Assembly: GCF_000721605.1 (NCBI RefSeq)
Contig: NZ_JOIZ01000014.1
Location: 62,001 to 126,000, forward strand
Source of the DNA: Streptomyces sp. NRRL S-37
GTDB lineage: Bacteria; Actinomycetota; Actinomycetes; Streptomycetales; Streptomycetaceae
Length of the DNA stretch: 64,000 bases
Direction: 5' to 3'
Shown in pieces: positions 1 through 8,680 of the stretch (within the stretch, counting starts at the first letter, position 1; each line of letters opens with the position of its first letter). The position numbers and the translations under genes were made by a program. Below the pieces are notes generated by a model. The model did not search any database, was not told where the DNA came from, and was given only the letters and a program-made list of their open reading frames with translations.

Positions 1-165
1 CGGCTGGGACACCGTGAGCCCCAGGGTGAACCCACGGAACCCGCTCGTGGCCTCCTGCGAGGCGCGCAGCCCTATCCGCGAGTCCAGCCCGAAGGCGACG
101 GACTGGAACCGGCGTGCGGCCGCGGTGTCGGCCACGTCGAGCGTCACACTGTCGATGAATGTCAT
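1..165 (-). CDS. VOC (glyoxalase-like) family protein, N-terminal fragment
   Basis: Only the first 55 residues are present; the gene runs off the left edge. The start MTFIDSVTLDVADTAAAARF is the typical first beta strand and helix of the vicinal oxygen chelate fold, followed by a strand with GFRGFTLTVSQP. A GGAGG lies 4 bases before the ATG at 165, which supports starting here. The same frame stays open upstream into the neighbouring gene up to 759, so an N-terminal fusion cannot be excluded. The substrate cannot be told from this fragment. Confidence 0.7.
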   Translation of the reverse strand, partial: MTFIDSVTLDVADTAAARRFQSVAFGLDSRIGLRASQEATSGFRGFTLGLTVSQP

Positions 166-175
166 GCCCTCCACG

Positions 176-759
176 CTAGGAGTCCTCCGCCTCCGGAGGC
201 TTCTCGATTCCTGACCGGTCTTCCCCGGTCCCGGCCCCGGTCCCGGCCCCGGCTCCGGTTCCGGTCCCGACTCCGGCTCCGGCGCGGCCGTCCGGCCGGC
301 GGCGCCGGGGCGGTGACGCCACCGGGCCGGTGCGGACAGGTGCAGATCCAGGCCCATCGCGTAGCCGACGATGCTGTCCTCGTGACCGTGCTGAAAGCGT
401 TTGATCACGCGCTGGACGGGCCAGACGACGGAGCCGTCGGGGAGGCGGAGCCTGAGGTCCACCTCGCTGTGCGGATCGTCGTCGTCGGCTTCCCAGGCCC
501 CGCCGGTGCTGCGCCGGACCGTTTCCCCGAGGTAGGCGCCGAGGGCGAACAGGCGTGGCCCCAGGTCCGTCGCGAGGAGGCCGTCGGGCACCGCGATCCC
601 GTGGTCGCTGTGCTCGGCCATGAAGCGCTCGACGTCCCGCAGGCTCGTGGGCGTGAAGTCCGCCCGGTACCCGGAGCCGTTGAGCGCGCGGGCGATCCAG
701 GCGGCGCTGGTGCGGACGTCGTCCAGGAGGGTTCGTGCGTCGGCGGCGGTCGCAGTCAT
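176..759 (-). CDS. Uncharacterised protein with low-complexity tail and disturbed reading phase
   Basis: The ATG at 759 follows GAGGATCCCGGAC. The first ~145 residues (MTATAADARTLLDDVRTSAA onward, with RLFALGAYLGE and VVWPVQRVIKR) look like a conserved small actinobacterial domain that I cannot name. After about base 305 comes a 6-base tandem repeat. Read in the starting phase it gives Pro-Glu/Pro-Gly repeats and then an AGA/AGG-rich tail with no stop, running into the VOC gene. Read one phase over it gives a Gly-Ala-Thr tail ending EDRSGIEKPPEAEDS at a TAG (176-178), 11 bases before the VOC start. The second reading has codon use more like a real C-terminus, so an indel in the repeat is likely. 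The function is unknown. Confidence 0.55.
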
Positions 760-797
760 GTCCGGGATCCTCGCCGATGCCACTGACAACGGGCGGT

Positions 798-1322
798 TCA
801 GCCCTTGACGGCCTCCGCGATCCGCAGGGCCGCCTCGGCGGGCGTGAGGTGCGTGGTGTCGACGACCTCGGCCTCGCGGTGCAGCCAGGTGCGGGCCGCC
901 TCGGCGTAGGGCTCCAGGTGGCTGAGCCGGAAGGGGGAGTCCGGGCCGAGGACCGTGTCCCCCGCGATGCGCCCGCGGAGGGTCTCCTGATCGGCGTGGA
1001 GGACGAAGTGCCGTACCGGGACGGCATGGCGCGCGAGGCCCGCGCTGATCTCGCGCCAGTACTCCTCGACCAGGACGGTCATGGGCATCACCAGGGTGCC
1101 GCCGGTGTAGTCGAGGACGCGGCGGGCGGTCTCGACCACGAGCGGCCGCCACGGCGGCCAGTGCTGGAAGTTGTCCGTGTCGGGCAGCCCCGGCGTGATG
1201 TCCATGAGCGTCTCGCCGACCTTCTCGGCGTCGAACACCCGCGAGTCCGGGAGCAGCCGCTGCACGAGCGGGGCGGTCGTCGTCTTGCCCGCGCCGTGGG
1301 TGCCGTTGATCCACACGATCAT
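798..1322 (-). CDS. TmrB-like P-loop ATP-binding protein
   Basis: A 174-residue protein starting MIVWINGTHGAGKTTTAPLV, with a Walker A motif (GTHGAGKT, residues 7-14) at the extreme N-terminus. The pattern WINGxxGxGKTTTA, then FDAEKVGETL, FQHWPPWR and LVMPMTVLVEEYW matches the TmrB family, named for a Bacillus protein linked to tunicamycin resistance. Many Streptomyces paralogues are simply annotated AAA or ATP-binding proteins, so resistance is not implied. A longer frame extends upstream, but the P-loop position argues for the ATG at 1322. It is divergent from the XRE regulator at 1445 and may share its operator region. Confidence 0.75.
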   Translation of the reverse strand: MIVWINGTHGAGKTTTAPLVQRLLPDSRVFDAEKVGETLMDITPGLPDTDNFQHWPPWRPLVVETARRVLDYTGGTLVMPMTVLVEEYWREISAGLARHAVPVRHFVLHADQETLRGRIAGDTVLGPDSPFRLSHLEPYAEAARTWLHREAEVVDTTHLTPAEAALRIAEAVKG

Positions 1323-1395
1323 GGGCCCCCACGTTAACGCCCCGTCCGGTACGGCTCCGGTGTTTCCCGGGATTCGTCCGTGCCGTGGCGCACTC

Positions 1396-1415
1396 TTGCA
1401 AGCAGGTGCTTGCAA
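1396..1415. promoter_or_regulatory. Perfect inverted repeat, putative operator of the XRE gene
   Basis: TTGCAAGC-AGGT-GCTTGCAA: two perfect 8-base arms around a 4-base spacer, ending 29 bases before the ATG at 1445. It lies in the 122-base gap between two divergent genes. The left arm contains a TTGCAA that could act as a -35 element, so binding would block the promoter. Autoregulation by the downstream HTH protein is an inference. Confidence 0.55.
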
Positions 1416-1444
1416 TAGTTAGCTAGGTGGGGCACGGTGGGGGT

Positions 1445-1915
1445 ATGGCATCGCTCAACGTCGGCAATCTCGGTGAGTACCTGCGCGAGCAGCGGCGCAG
1501 CGCGCAGTTGTCGCTGCGGCAGCTCGCCGATGCCGCCGGGGTGTCCAATCCGTATCTCAGCCAGATCGAGCGCGGGCTGCGCAAGCCGAGCGCGGAGGTG
1601 CTGCAGCAGGTCGCCAAGGCGCTGCGGATCTCCGCCGAGACGCTGTACGTCCGGGCCGGCATCCTCGACGCCGAGCGGGACCGGTCCGAGGTCGAGACGC
1701 GGGCCGCCGTCCTCGCCGATCCCCTGCTGACCGGGCGTCAGAAGCAGGTGCTGCTCCAGATCTATGAGTCGTTCCGCAAGGAGAACGGGTTCGGGAGCGC
1801 CGAGGACGGTGAGGCGGCGCCCGGGGAATCCGAGGCCGTCGACGTCCCCGCGGGCGACACGGCCGGCGACAGCGACAGCGACAGCGACAGCGGTCCGCGG
1901 CGGACGGCCGGCTGA
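1445..1915 (+). CDS. XRE-family helix-turn-helix regulator
   Basis: 156 residues. The N-terminal HTH_3/XRE domain spans residues 7-62 (LGEYLREQRRSAQLSLRQLA, then SNPYLSQIERGLRKPSAEVL). A helical middle part follows, and an acidic tail contains an Asp-Ser repeat (SDSDSDS) encoded by a short GACAGC tandem. The ATG at 1445 is preceded by a purine-rich GGTGGGGGT. The strong 8-base palindrome 30 bases upstream suggests autoregulation. It is followed 78 bases downstream by the HbhA-like gene on the same strand, so the two may be cotranscribed. Confidence 0.85.
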   Translation: MASLNVGNLGEYLREQRRSAQLSLRQLADAAGVSNPYLSQIERGLRKPSAEVLQQVAKALRISAETLYVRAGILDAERDRSEVETRAAVLADPLLTGRQKQVLLQIYESFRKENGFGSAEDGEAAPGESEAVDVPAGDTAGDSDSDSDSGPRRTAG

Positions 1916-1993
1916 GCCGGACCAGGGCACCGGCCGCCCACCGCGGACCACATGAAACCCTCAGCCGAAAAAGAATCCGGGAGGACCATCACC

Positions 1994-2611
1994 ATGGCCA
2001 TCACCGACGACCTGCGCAAGACCTTCAGCGACCCGACCCCGCTCTACTTCGCCGCCGGCACCGCCGACCTCGCGCTGCAGCAGGCCAAGAAGGTGCCGGC
2101 CCTGGTGGAGCAGCTGCGCGCCGAGGCCCCGGCCCGTATCGAGGCCGTGCGCAACACCGACCCCAAGGCCGTCCAGGAGCGGGCGACCGTCCGGGTCCGG
2201 GAGACGCAGGAGAACCTCCAGAGCAAGGTCGGCGAGCTCTTCGGCTCGTTCGACACCGACCTGAAGAAGCTCGGTGAGAACGCCCAGGACCTCGCGCTGC
2301 GCGGGGTCGGCATCGCCGCCGAGTACGCCGTCAAGGCCCGGGAGGCCTACGAGAGGGTCGCCGAGCACGGCGAGCAGGCCGTGAGGACCTGGCGCGGCGA
2401 GGCCGCCGAGGGCATCGAGGACATCGCCGTCGCCGTCGAGCCGTCGGCGGCCGAGCCGAAGACCGCGTCCGGGCCTGAGCCGGCCGAGCCGGTCGAGGTC
2501 ACGGACGACACGCCCGCCGCCGAGTCCGCCGCGGTGAAGAAGCCCGCCGCCGCCAAGAAGGCCCCGGCGCGCAGGACCACGGCGAAGAAGACGACTCCGC
2601 CCGCGAAGTAG
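1994..2611 (+). CDS. HbhA-like coiled-coil protein with Lys/Ala-rich tail
   Basis: 205 residues. GGGAGG sits 9 bases before this ATG and is better placed than for the upstream ATG at 1952. Residues 1-140 are a long amphipathic helical region (DLRKTF..., ALQQAKKVPALVEQL, VRETQENLQSKVGELF) and the last 25 residues are an AKKAPARRTTAKK basic repeat. This layout matches heparin-binding haemagglutinin homologues of actinobacteria. The basic tail could bind nucleic acid, acidic glycan or membranes. There is no signal peptide. A strong hairpin follows the stop. Confidence 0.7.
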   Translation: MAITDDLRKTFSDPTPLYFAAGTADLALQQAKKVPALVEQLRAEAPARIEAVRNTDPKAVQERATVRVRETQENLQSKVGELFGSFDTDLKKLGENAQDLALRGVGIAAEYAVKAREAYERVAEHGEQAVRTWRGEAAEGIEDIAVAVEPSAAEPKTASGPEPAEPVEVTDDTPAAESAAVKKPAAAKKAPARRTTAKKTTPPAK

Positions 2612-2626
2612 ACGGGACGGAACCGG

Positions 2627-2659
2627 ACGGGCCGGGCACTCTCGCGGTGCCCGGCCCGT
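2627..2659 (+). terminator. Intrinsic hairpin after the HbhA-like gene
   Basis: A 13-base perfect GC-rich stem with a 7-base loop begins 15 bases after the stop at 2611 and is followed by GTTGT rather than a U-run, as is usual in Streptomyces. Confidence 0.7.
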
Positions 2660-2721
2660 TGTCCGGATAGCCGGCCGGTGGTTGCGGGTACGGTGACGGC
2701 GTAGAGGACGAGCCGAGTCTG

Positions 2722-3072
2722 GTGGTGGACGTTGTGCTGATGCAGGGCTTCGCGGGGTTCATGTGGCTGCTGAGCATGGCCCTGATCGTGTTCAGCGGCT
2801 TCGCGCTGATCGACGCCGCCACGCGCCGTGAGGACGCCTACCGCGCGGCCGACAAGAAGACCAAGCCGTTCTGGCTGATCGTCCTCGCCCTCGCCTTCGT
2901 GGTGAACCTGATCTTCAACATCCTGTCGTTCCTGCCGGTCATCGGACTGATCGCGACCATCGTGTACATGGTCGACGTCCGCCCCGCCCTCCGCGGCCTC
3001 TCCGGCGGCGGGCGCTCCCGCAGGGGCTCCAGCAGCGACGGCCCCTACGGGCCGTACAACGGCGGCCGCTGA
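2722..3072 (+). CDS. DUF2516 family membrane protein
   Basis: 116 residues from a GTG at 2722 (GAGGA 14 bases upstream); an ATG at 2740 is an alternative start. There are two membrane segments: residues ~10-30 (FMWLLSMALIVFSGFALIDA) and ~50-78 (FWLIVLALAFVVNLIFNIL...IATIVYMV). A conserved cytoplasmic RREDAYRAADKKTKPFW lies between them and a Gly/Ser/Arg-rich tail follows. This is the characteristic pattern of DUF2516, a small inner-membrane protein of unknown role found throughout Streptomyces. A weaker hairpin follows at 3096-3118. Confidence 0.8.
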   Translation: MVDVVLMQGFAGFMWLLSMALIVFSGFALIDAATRREDAYRAADKKTKPFWLIVLALAFVVNLIFNILSFLPVIGLIATIVYMVDVRPALRGLSGGGRSRRGSSSDGPYGPYNGGR

Positions 3073-3095
3073 TCCGGAGAACGGAGAAGGGCCGC

Positions 3096-3118
3096 CCCGT
3101 GCCCTGAGAGGGCGCGGG
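3096..3118 (+). terminator. Probable terminator hairpin
   Basis: CCCGTGCCC-TGAGA-GGGCGCGGG: a 9-base stem with one wobble pair, 23 bases after the DUF2516 stop. There is no U-run. Confidence 0.45.
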
Positions 3119-3286
3119 ACCGTAGCGACGCGCGGCCACCGGTACACGGGTGTGGCCCGCTACAACCCGCGGTCATCGGCGCACGGGTGCGGTCGGCCAC
3201 GATGCGCAGCCACCAGCGCACGGGCGTGACCGGCCGCGGCGGGCCGGTGTCCGCCCCGCGGCACACCCCGGACGGCGGTCCTCCGC

Positions 3287-4651
3287 TCACCCCGTCCGGT
3301 CCAGCAGCAGCACCGCCACGTCGTCCGTCAGCTCGCCCCCGTTGAGGTCCCGGACCTCGTTGACGGCGGTCCGCAGCAGCTCCTCCCCGCTCAGCCCCTC
3401 GGAGAGCTGGCGGCGGATCATCTCCACCATGCCGTCCTGGCCGAGCCGCTCCCCGGTGTCGCCGACCTTGCCCTCGATCAGACCGTCGGTGTAGAGCATC
3501 AGGCTCCACTCGGCGCCCAGCTCCACCTGCATCCGCGGCCAGCGGGCGCCCGGCAGCAGCCCGAGCGCCGGGCCGTTGTTGTCGTACGGCAGCAGCCGCG
3601 CGGGGCGGCCGGGGCGGGCGAGCAGCGGTGACGGGTGGCCGGCCAGGCACAGGCCCGCCCGGCGGCCGTCCGGCGCGATGTCCACCGTGCACAGGGTCGC
3701 GAAGATCTCGTCGTCCGGCCGCTCGTGCTCCAGCACCTCCTGCAGCGTGCCCAGCAGCTGGTCCCCGCACAGTCCCGCCAGGGTCAGCGCGCGCCAGGCG
3801 ATGCGCAGCTCCACACCGAGCGCGGCCTCGTCCGGGCCGTGCCCGCAGACGTCGCCGATCATGGCGTGCACGGTGCCGTCCGGGGTGCGGACGACGTCGT
3901 AGAAGTCCCCGCCGAGCAGGGCGCGGGAGCGGCCGGGGCGGTAGCGGGCGGCGAACCGCAGCGGGGAGCCGTCCAGCAGCGGGGTGGGCAGCAGGCCGCG
4001 TTCCAGCCGGCGGTTCTCCTGGGCGCGTACGCGGCCCTCGGCCAGCCGCCGCTCGGCGGAGTCGGACCGCTTGCGCTCCACCGCGTACCGGATCGCCCGG
4101 CTCAGCAGCCGGCCGTCCAGCTCGTCGCGGACGAGGTAGTCCTGGGCGCCCACCCGTACGGCCTCGGCGCCGCGCTCGGTGTCGTCGGCGCCGGTGAGCG
4201 CGAGGACGGCGTGCCGGGGCGCGAGCTCCAGGACGTGCTTGAGCACGGCGAGCTCGTCGGCGTCGTCCGCCCGGCCGGGCGCGGGCAGCGCGAGGTCCAG
4301 CAGGATGCAGTGGACGTCGTCGGTCAGCAGCCGCTCGGCCTCGGTGAGGTTGCGGGCGGTGCGGACCCGGACCGGCTTGCCGGACTGGTCGAGCAGTCCC
4401 GGCACGATCGGCGACCCGCCGGGGTCGTCCTCGATCAGCAGCAGGGTGAGGTGGGTGGGGGCGGCCGTCTCGGCCCGGTCCGGCACGGTGCCGGACCGGG
4501 CCGCGGTGTGCTCGGACGGGGCCGCCGCGCGCGGGGCCGTCACCCTGGTCTCCGGGGAGTCCTGGGCGGAGCCGCCGTTCGGTGCGGCGGTCGGCGCCTG
4601 ACCGCCTTCCGCGGCCGGGATCGCTTCCTGCCGCGGTACGGGTGCGGGCAT
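3287..4651 (-). CDS. PP2C-type (RsbU-like) phosphatase with N-terminal receiver domain
   Basis: 454 residues. The start ATG at 4651 is preceded by GGAAGGAA; the reading frame upstream of it is a proline/arginine-rich shadow. After a ~65-residue disordered leader comes a CheY-like receiver domain (TLLLIEDDPGG, CILLDLALPAP with the phosphoacceptor Asp, VLALTGADD). A coiled linker and a SpoIIE/PP2C domain follow (LLGGDFYDVV, HAMIGDVCGHGPDEA, LCLAGHPSPLL, LMLYTDGLIEGK, ELTDDVAVLLL) with the metal-binding Asp residues present. It probably dephosphorylates an anti-sigma-factor antagonist in a sigma-B-type pathway. It is monocistronic, with no partner-switch genes next to it. Confidence 0.88.
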   Translation of the reverse strand: MPAPVPRQEAIPAAEGGQAPTAAPNGGSAQDSPETRVTAPRAAAPSEHTAARSGTVPDRAETAAPTHLTLLLIEDDPGGSPIVPGLLDQSGKPVRVRTARNLTEAERLLTDDVHCILLDLALPAPGRADDADELAVLKHVLELAPRHAVLALTGADDTERGAEAVRVGAQDYLVRDELDGRLLSRAIRYAVERKRSDSAERRLAEGRVRAQENRRLERGLLPTPLLDGSPLRFAARYRPGRSRALLGGDFYDVVRTPDGTVHAMIGDVCGHGPDEAALGVELRIAWRALTLAGLCGDQLLGTLQEVLEHERPDDEIFATLCTVDIAPDGRRAGLCLAGHPSPLLARPGRPARLLPYDNNGPALGLLPGARWPRMQVELGAEWSLMLYTDGLIEGKVGDTGERLGQDGMVEMIRRQLSEGLSGEELLRTAVNEVRDLNGGELTDDVAVLLLDRTG

Positions 4652-4988
4652 TGTTGCGGGTTCCTTCCCTCCCCCCCGAGGGCACGGTGGGGGCTTCGGC
4701 CGTAGGCCTGTGTCCTGCTCCCACCTCCGGGTGCGAGCGGGGGATGCCCCCTTCGAACGGGGACCATAGCGGCTGACGGCGCCGCAGCGGAATGGTGTGG
4801 ACCACGCCGCTCCGCCCTCGGCCCCCGTCATATGCCGCGTTTGCTACCGCACTTGGACAGCCCGGAGCCGTCACGGGGATGACGAACGTCACGTCCGCGG
4901 GGCGGTTGGCGGGAAGACCGACGTGTACTGGGTCACGTGGCCCATGTCACCGGGGTGTTGAGCGGCCGGCCGGGAGGGCGCGAACCGC
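4652..4988. other. Intergenic stretch without a recognisable gene
   Basis: 337 bases between the phosphatase start and the end of the NlpC/P60 gene, both on the minus strand. It contains the phosphatase ribosome-binding site next to 4651 and GC-rich short palindromes (for example GGGGGATGCCCCC near 4742). Nothing else is identifiable. Confidence 0.5.
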
Positions 4989-6083
4989 TCAGTTCGCGTC
5001 CGCGTCCGGCCGTACCACCCCGAGGATCGGCATCGACCCGGCTCCCGCGAGCGTCACCGTCCGCCCCGGGCGCGGGGCGTGCACGATCTTGCCGTCCCCG
5101 ACGTACATCCCCACGTGGCTGGCGTCGCCGAAGTAGATGACGAGGTCACCGGGGCGCATGTCCTCGACGTCGACGCGCTCGAGCTGCTCCCACTGTGCCT
5201 GCGAGGTGCGCGGCATGGCCCGCCCGGCCGAGATCCAGGCCTGTGAGGTCAGTCCGGAGCAGTCGTACGTGTTCGGCCCCTCGGCGCCCCACTGGTAGGG
5301 CTTGCCGATCTGCGCGGTGGCGTACGCGACGGCCTTCGCGCCCTGCTCCGTCGCCTTGCCCTTGATCTCGTCGAGGATGCCGGAGCTCAGCCAGGAGGCC
5401 TGCGCCTCGGCGGCGGCCCGCTTCTCCAGCAGGGCCAGGCGCTCCTTCTCCACCTGCTCCAGCTCGGACTCGACCTTCTCGGCCGCCTCGATCCGTTCCT
5501 CGATCTTCTTCTGCGCCTCGGCCTTGGTCTTGCGGCCCGCCTCCAGCTTCGTCATCTGCGCTTCGGCGTCCTGCGCGTACTGCTCCAGGTCCTGCTGGGT
5601 GCGGGTCATCTCCCCGAGCAGGCCCTCGGTCGCGTGCTCGCCCTGGCGCACCCGGCCCGCGCCGTCGAGGAACTCCTGCGGGTCGTCGCTCAGCATCAGG
5701 TGGGCCTCGGGCGGAAGTCCGCCGCCGCGGTACTGGGCGGCGGCGGCGGCGCCCGCGCGGGTCCTCAGCTCGGCCAGTCTCTCCCGGCCCTCGACGATCT
5801 TCTTCGCCAGCTGGACGATCTGGGCGGACTGCTGCCGCGCCTTCTCCTCGGCGGCGTTGTACTCCTCGGTGGCGACGGCCGCCTCGCGGTAGAGCTTGTC
5901 GAGCTTCTCGCGTACGGCCTCGAGTTCCTTGTCCTGGTCGGGGACCACGGTGACGCTCGCGGTCGTGCCCGGGGACGGCGGAGGAGCGGGAGCCGCGAAC
6001 GCCGTACCGGGCAGGGCCAGTACGGTGACCGCGCAGACCACGGTCACAGCCGCCGTGAGCAACCCGCGCTTGGCCGTCTCCAT
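4989..6083 (-). CDS. Secreted NlpC/P60 peptidoglycan endopeptidase with coiled-coil
   Basis: 364 residues. The signal peptide is METAKRGLLTAAVTVVCAVT... with cleavage near AFA-APAP. Residues ~45-235 form a long coiled coil (DKELEAVREKLDKLY through EKERLALLEKRAAAE). The C-terminal NlpC/P60 domain has the catalytic Cys in YDCSGLTSQAW, His in ASHVGMYVGDG and a polar residue in KIVHAPRPG. This RipA-like layout indicates cleavage of stem peptides during growth or septation, with the coiled coil controlling activity. The ATG at 6083 follows GGGGGTG; a GTG at 6092 is an alternative start. Confidence 0.9.
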   Translation of the reverse strand: METAKRGLLTAAVTVVCAVTVLALPGTAFAAPAPPPSPGTTASVTVVPDQDKELEAVREKLDKLYREAAVATEEYNAAEEKARQQSAQIVQLAKKIVEGRERLAELRTRAGAAAAAQYRGGGLPPEAHLMLSDDPQEFLDGAGRVRQGEHATEGLLGEMTRTQQDLEQYAQDAEAQMTKLEAGRKTKAEAQKKIEERIEAAEKVESELEQVEKERLALLEKRAAAEAQASWLSSGILDEIKGKATEQGAKAVAYATAQIGKPYQWGAEGPNTYDCSGLTSQAWISAGRAMPRTSQAQWEQLERVDVEDMRPGDLVIYFGDASHVGMYVGDGKIVHAPRPGRTVTLAGAGSMPILGVVRPDADAN

Positions 6084-6280
6084 GACGCGCACCCCCGTTG
6101 ATTAACCGTCAGTAACATATGTCCGCCCGGTGGATGCTGTCATGCCGACGCGCGAAACGACAGAGGGAGTCCCTCCCCTCTCCCCTCCCCGGCGTCCCCG
6201 GCACCTCCGGCGCGGTGATCGTCCCGCCCGTGTGACGAACGGCTCACGCGGATCGTTCCCGCTCCGCGGGCGGCGCGGAG

Positions 6281-7135
6281 TCACCCCCGTGGCGCCAGCG
6301 CCTCCCACCGCACCGTCACTTCCCCCTGCCGCCACCGCGCCGGCCCGTCCGCCACCGGCCAGTCGGCCGTGAGGTCCCGCACCGCCCGGATCCAGCGCTG
6401 CCGCGCGCCGTACGAGGCGTAGGGCGCGGCGGCGGCCCAGGCGCGGTCGAAGTCGCGCAGGAAGGCGTGCACCGGTTCGCCCGGCACATTGCGGTGGATG
6501 AGCGCCTTCGGCAGGCGTTCCGCCAGGTCGGAGGGGCGTTCCAGGGAGCCGAGGCGGGTCGCGAAGGTGACCGTGCGCGGCCCTTCGGGGCCCAGGGCGA
6601 CCCAGACGTGCCGACGCCCGATCTCGTCGCAGGTCCCCTCGACCAGCAGCCCGCCGCGCGAGCCGGTGGCCGGGTCGGCGGGGGCGAGCCGCGCGCACAG
6701 CCGCCGCCACACGGCGGCGACCTCGGCCTCGTCGTACTGGCGCAGCACGTTCGCCGCGCGGACCAGCACCGGCCGCCCGGGGACCGGGACCTCGAAGCCG
6801 CCGCGGAGGAAGGCCAGCCCCTCGCGCTCGTACGGCCGTGCCGCCGCGACCCGGGCCGGTTCGATCTCGATGCCCGTCACGCGCGCGCGGGGCGCCGCGG
6901 TGCGCAGCCGGTGCAGCAGTTCGACCGCCGTCCAGGGGGCCGCGCCGTAGCCGAGGTCGACGGCGACGGGATCGGCCGCGCGGCGCAGTTCCGCGCCGTG
7001 CGTGGCCGCGATCCAGCGGTCCATGCGGCGCAGGCGGTTGGGGTTGGTGGTCCCGCGCGTCACCGTTCCGACGATGGGGGTCCCCCCGCTCGAGCGCAGC
7101 CGAGAGTGGGGGAGGGAAGAGGCGCGGGCTGTCAT
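6281..7135 (-). CDS. SAM-dependent methyltransferase (class I)
   Basis: Up to 284 residues. Motif I is AVDLGYGAAPWTAVELL, followed by RVTGIEIEPARVAAA and a proline-rich VPGRPVLVRAANVLRQYDEA region, which is a Rossmann methyltransferase fold. The substrate is unknown. Residues ~7-18 of the longest form are encoded by a copy of a common Streptomyces intergenic repeat (7076-7115), so the ancestral start is probably the GTG at 7063 (VTRGTTNPNRLRRMDRW, 260 residues). Initiation at 7135 would be leaderless-like, with CATACT 8 bases upstream. It is divergent from mshA. Confidence 0.75.
   Translation of the reverse strand: MTARASSLPHSRLRSSGGTPIVGTVTRGTTNPNRLRRMDRWIAATHGAELRRAADPVAVDLGYGAAPWTAVELLHRLRTAAPRARVTGIEIEPARVAAARPYEREGLAFLRGGFEVPVPGRPVLVRAANVLRQYDEAEVAAVWRRLCARLAPADPATGSRGGLLVEGTCDEIGRRHVWVALGPEGPRTVTFATRLGSLERPSDLAERLPKALIHRNVPGEPVHAFLRDFDRAWAAAAPYASYGARQRWIRAVRDLTADWPVADGPARWRQGEVTVRWEALAPRG
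7076..7115. repeat. Dispersed Streptomyces intergenic repeat
   Basis: GGGGGTCCCCCC followed by GCTCGAGCGCAGCCGAGAG and TGGGGGAGGG. This composite palindrome is familiar from many Streptomyces intergenic regions (established knowledge, from memory). Here it overlaps the 5' end of the methyltransferase frame. Confidence 0.6.
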
Positions 7136-7342
7136 ACGGACGAGTATGCGGGTACCCGGAGACGGCACCGGTGGAGGTGACGCGGTCTGCTCTCGAACGG
7201 TTGAGCGACTTTCGGTAAAAAGTCGGCAAAACGCTGAACCGGGGACGTCGTCCGGAAATGAGGACGCGGTTTTCGGACGTTGACCTCGCCGAGGGGCCCC
7301 ACACCCTCCGCCAGCCATGCCCGCAGCGAGGAGGAACGCCAC

Positions 7343-8680
7343 GTGAGCCAGTACATCGCGAGGCTCGGACGGCGTTCCCCCGCCGCACCGCCGCGGCTGC
7401 GGCTGCACCGCAGGCCCCGCCGCGTGGCGATGCTCTCCGTGCACACCTCCCCGCTCCACCAGCCGGGCACCGGCGACGCGGGCGGCATGAACGTCTACAT
7501 CGTGGAGCTCGCGCAGCGCCTCGCCGCGATCAACATCGAGGTCGAGATCTTCACCCGCGCGACCGCAGCCGCCCTCCCGCCCACCGTCGAACTCGCCCCC
7601 GGCGTCCTCGTCCGGCACGTCGACGCGGGCCCCTACGAGGGCCTCGCCAAGGAAGAGCTCCCGGCCCAGCTCTGCGCCTTCACCCACGGCGTGATGCAGG
7701 CCTGGGCCCACCACCGCCCCGGCCACTACGACCTGGTCCACTCCCACTACTGGCTCTCCGGTCACGTCGGCTGGCTCGCCGCCCAGCGCTGGGGCGTCCC
7801 CCTCGTCCACGCCATGCACACCATGGCCAAGGTCAAGAACGCCAGCCTGGCCGACGGCGACACCCCCGAGCCCGCCGCCCGCGTCATCGGCGAGACCCAG
7901 ATCGTCGCCGCCGCCGACCGGCTCGTCGCCAACACCGCCGAGGAGGCCGGCGAACTCGTACGGCACTACGCCGCCGACCCCGGCAAGGTCGCCGTCGTCC
8001 ACCCCGGCGTCAACCTCTCCCGCTTCCGCCCGGCCGACGGCCGCGCCGCCGCGCGGGCCCGCCTCGGTCTCCCCCGGGACGCCCTCATCCCCCTCTTCGC
8101 GGGCCGCATCCAGCCCCTCAAGGCCCCCGACGTACTCCTGCGCGCGGTGGCCGCCCTCCTCGGCGACCGCCCCGAGCTGCGCTCCCGCCTCTGCGTCCCC
8201 GTCGTCGGCGGCCCCAGCGGCAGCGGCCTCGCCAAGCCGGAGGGACTCCAGAAGCTCGCCGCGCGGCTCGGCATCGCCGACGTCGTCCGCTTCCACCCGC
8301 CCGTCGGACAGGAACAGCTCGCGGACTGGTTCCGCGCGGCGTCCGTGCTCGTCATGCCCTCCTACAGCGAGTCCTTCGGACTGGTCGCCATAGAGGCGCA
8401 GGCCGCCGGCACCCCGGTGCTCGCGGCGGCGGTCGGCGGCCTCCCGGTGGCCGTACGGGACGGGCACACCGGCTTCCTCGTCCAGGGCCACGACCCCGAC
8501 GCCTACGCGCGCGTGCTGCGCGACTTCGCCGACCACCCGCACCTCGCCGACCGCATGGGCGAGGCCGCCGCCCGGCACGCCCGGTCCTTCGGCTGGGACG
8601 CCTCCGCCGCGGCCACCGCCGACGTCTACACGGCCGCGACCCAGGCCCACCGCCGTCGCGTACGCTCGCACCATGGCTGA
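7343..8680 (+). CDS. mshA: D-inositol-3-phosphate glycosyltransferase (mycothiol biosynthesis)
   Basis: 445 residues from a GTG preceded by GGAGGAACGCCAC. It is a GT4 family, GT-B fold enzyme. The N-terminal domain has [20 protein letters not shown] and VHSHYWLSG. The C-terminal domain has the sugar-nucleotide loop [15 protein letters not shown] and the E-x7-E motif in [17 protein letters not shown]. This matches MshA, which transfers GlcNAc from UDP-GlcNAc to 1L-myo-inositol-1-phosphate, the first committed step of mycothiol synthesis. It overlaps the YbjN gene by 8 bases, implying translational coupling. cysS lies elsewhere in this window. Confidence 0.95.
   Translation: MSQYIARLGRRSPAAPPRLRLHRRPRRVAMLSVHTSPLHQPGTGDAGGMNVYIVELAQRLAAINIEVEIFTRATAAALPPTVELAPGVLVRHVDAGPYEGLAKEELPAQLCAFTHGVMQAWAHHRPGHYDLVHSHYWLSGHVGWLAAQRWGVPLVHAMHTMAKVKNASLADGDTPEPAARVIGETQIVAAADRLVANTAEEAGELVRHYAADPGKVAVVHPGVNLSRFRPADGRAAARARLGLPRDALIPLFAGRIQPLKAPDVLLRAVAALLGDRPELRSRLCVPVVGGPSGSGLAKPEGLQKLAARLGIADVVRFHPPVGQEQLADWFRAASVLVMPSYSESFGLVAIEAQAAGTPVLAAAVGGLPVAVRDGHTGFLVQGHDPDAYARVLRDFADHPHLADRMGEAAARHARSFGWDASAAATADVYTAATQAHRRRVRSHHG

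Noticed and set aside
3045..4892. Long minus-strand frame over the PP2C gene in another phase
   Set aside because: Its product is Arg/Pro/Gly/Ala-rich with no motifs; a GC-bias shadow of the phosphatase frame.
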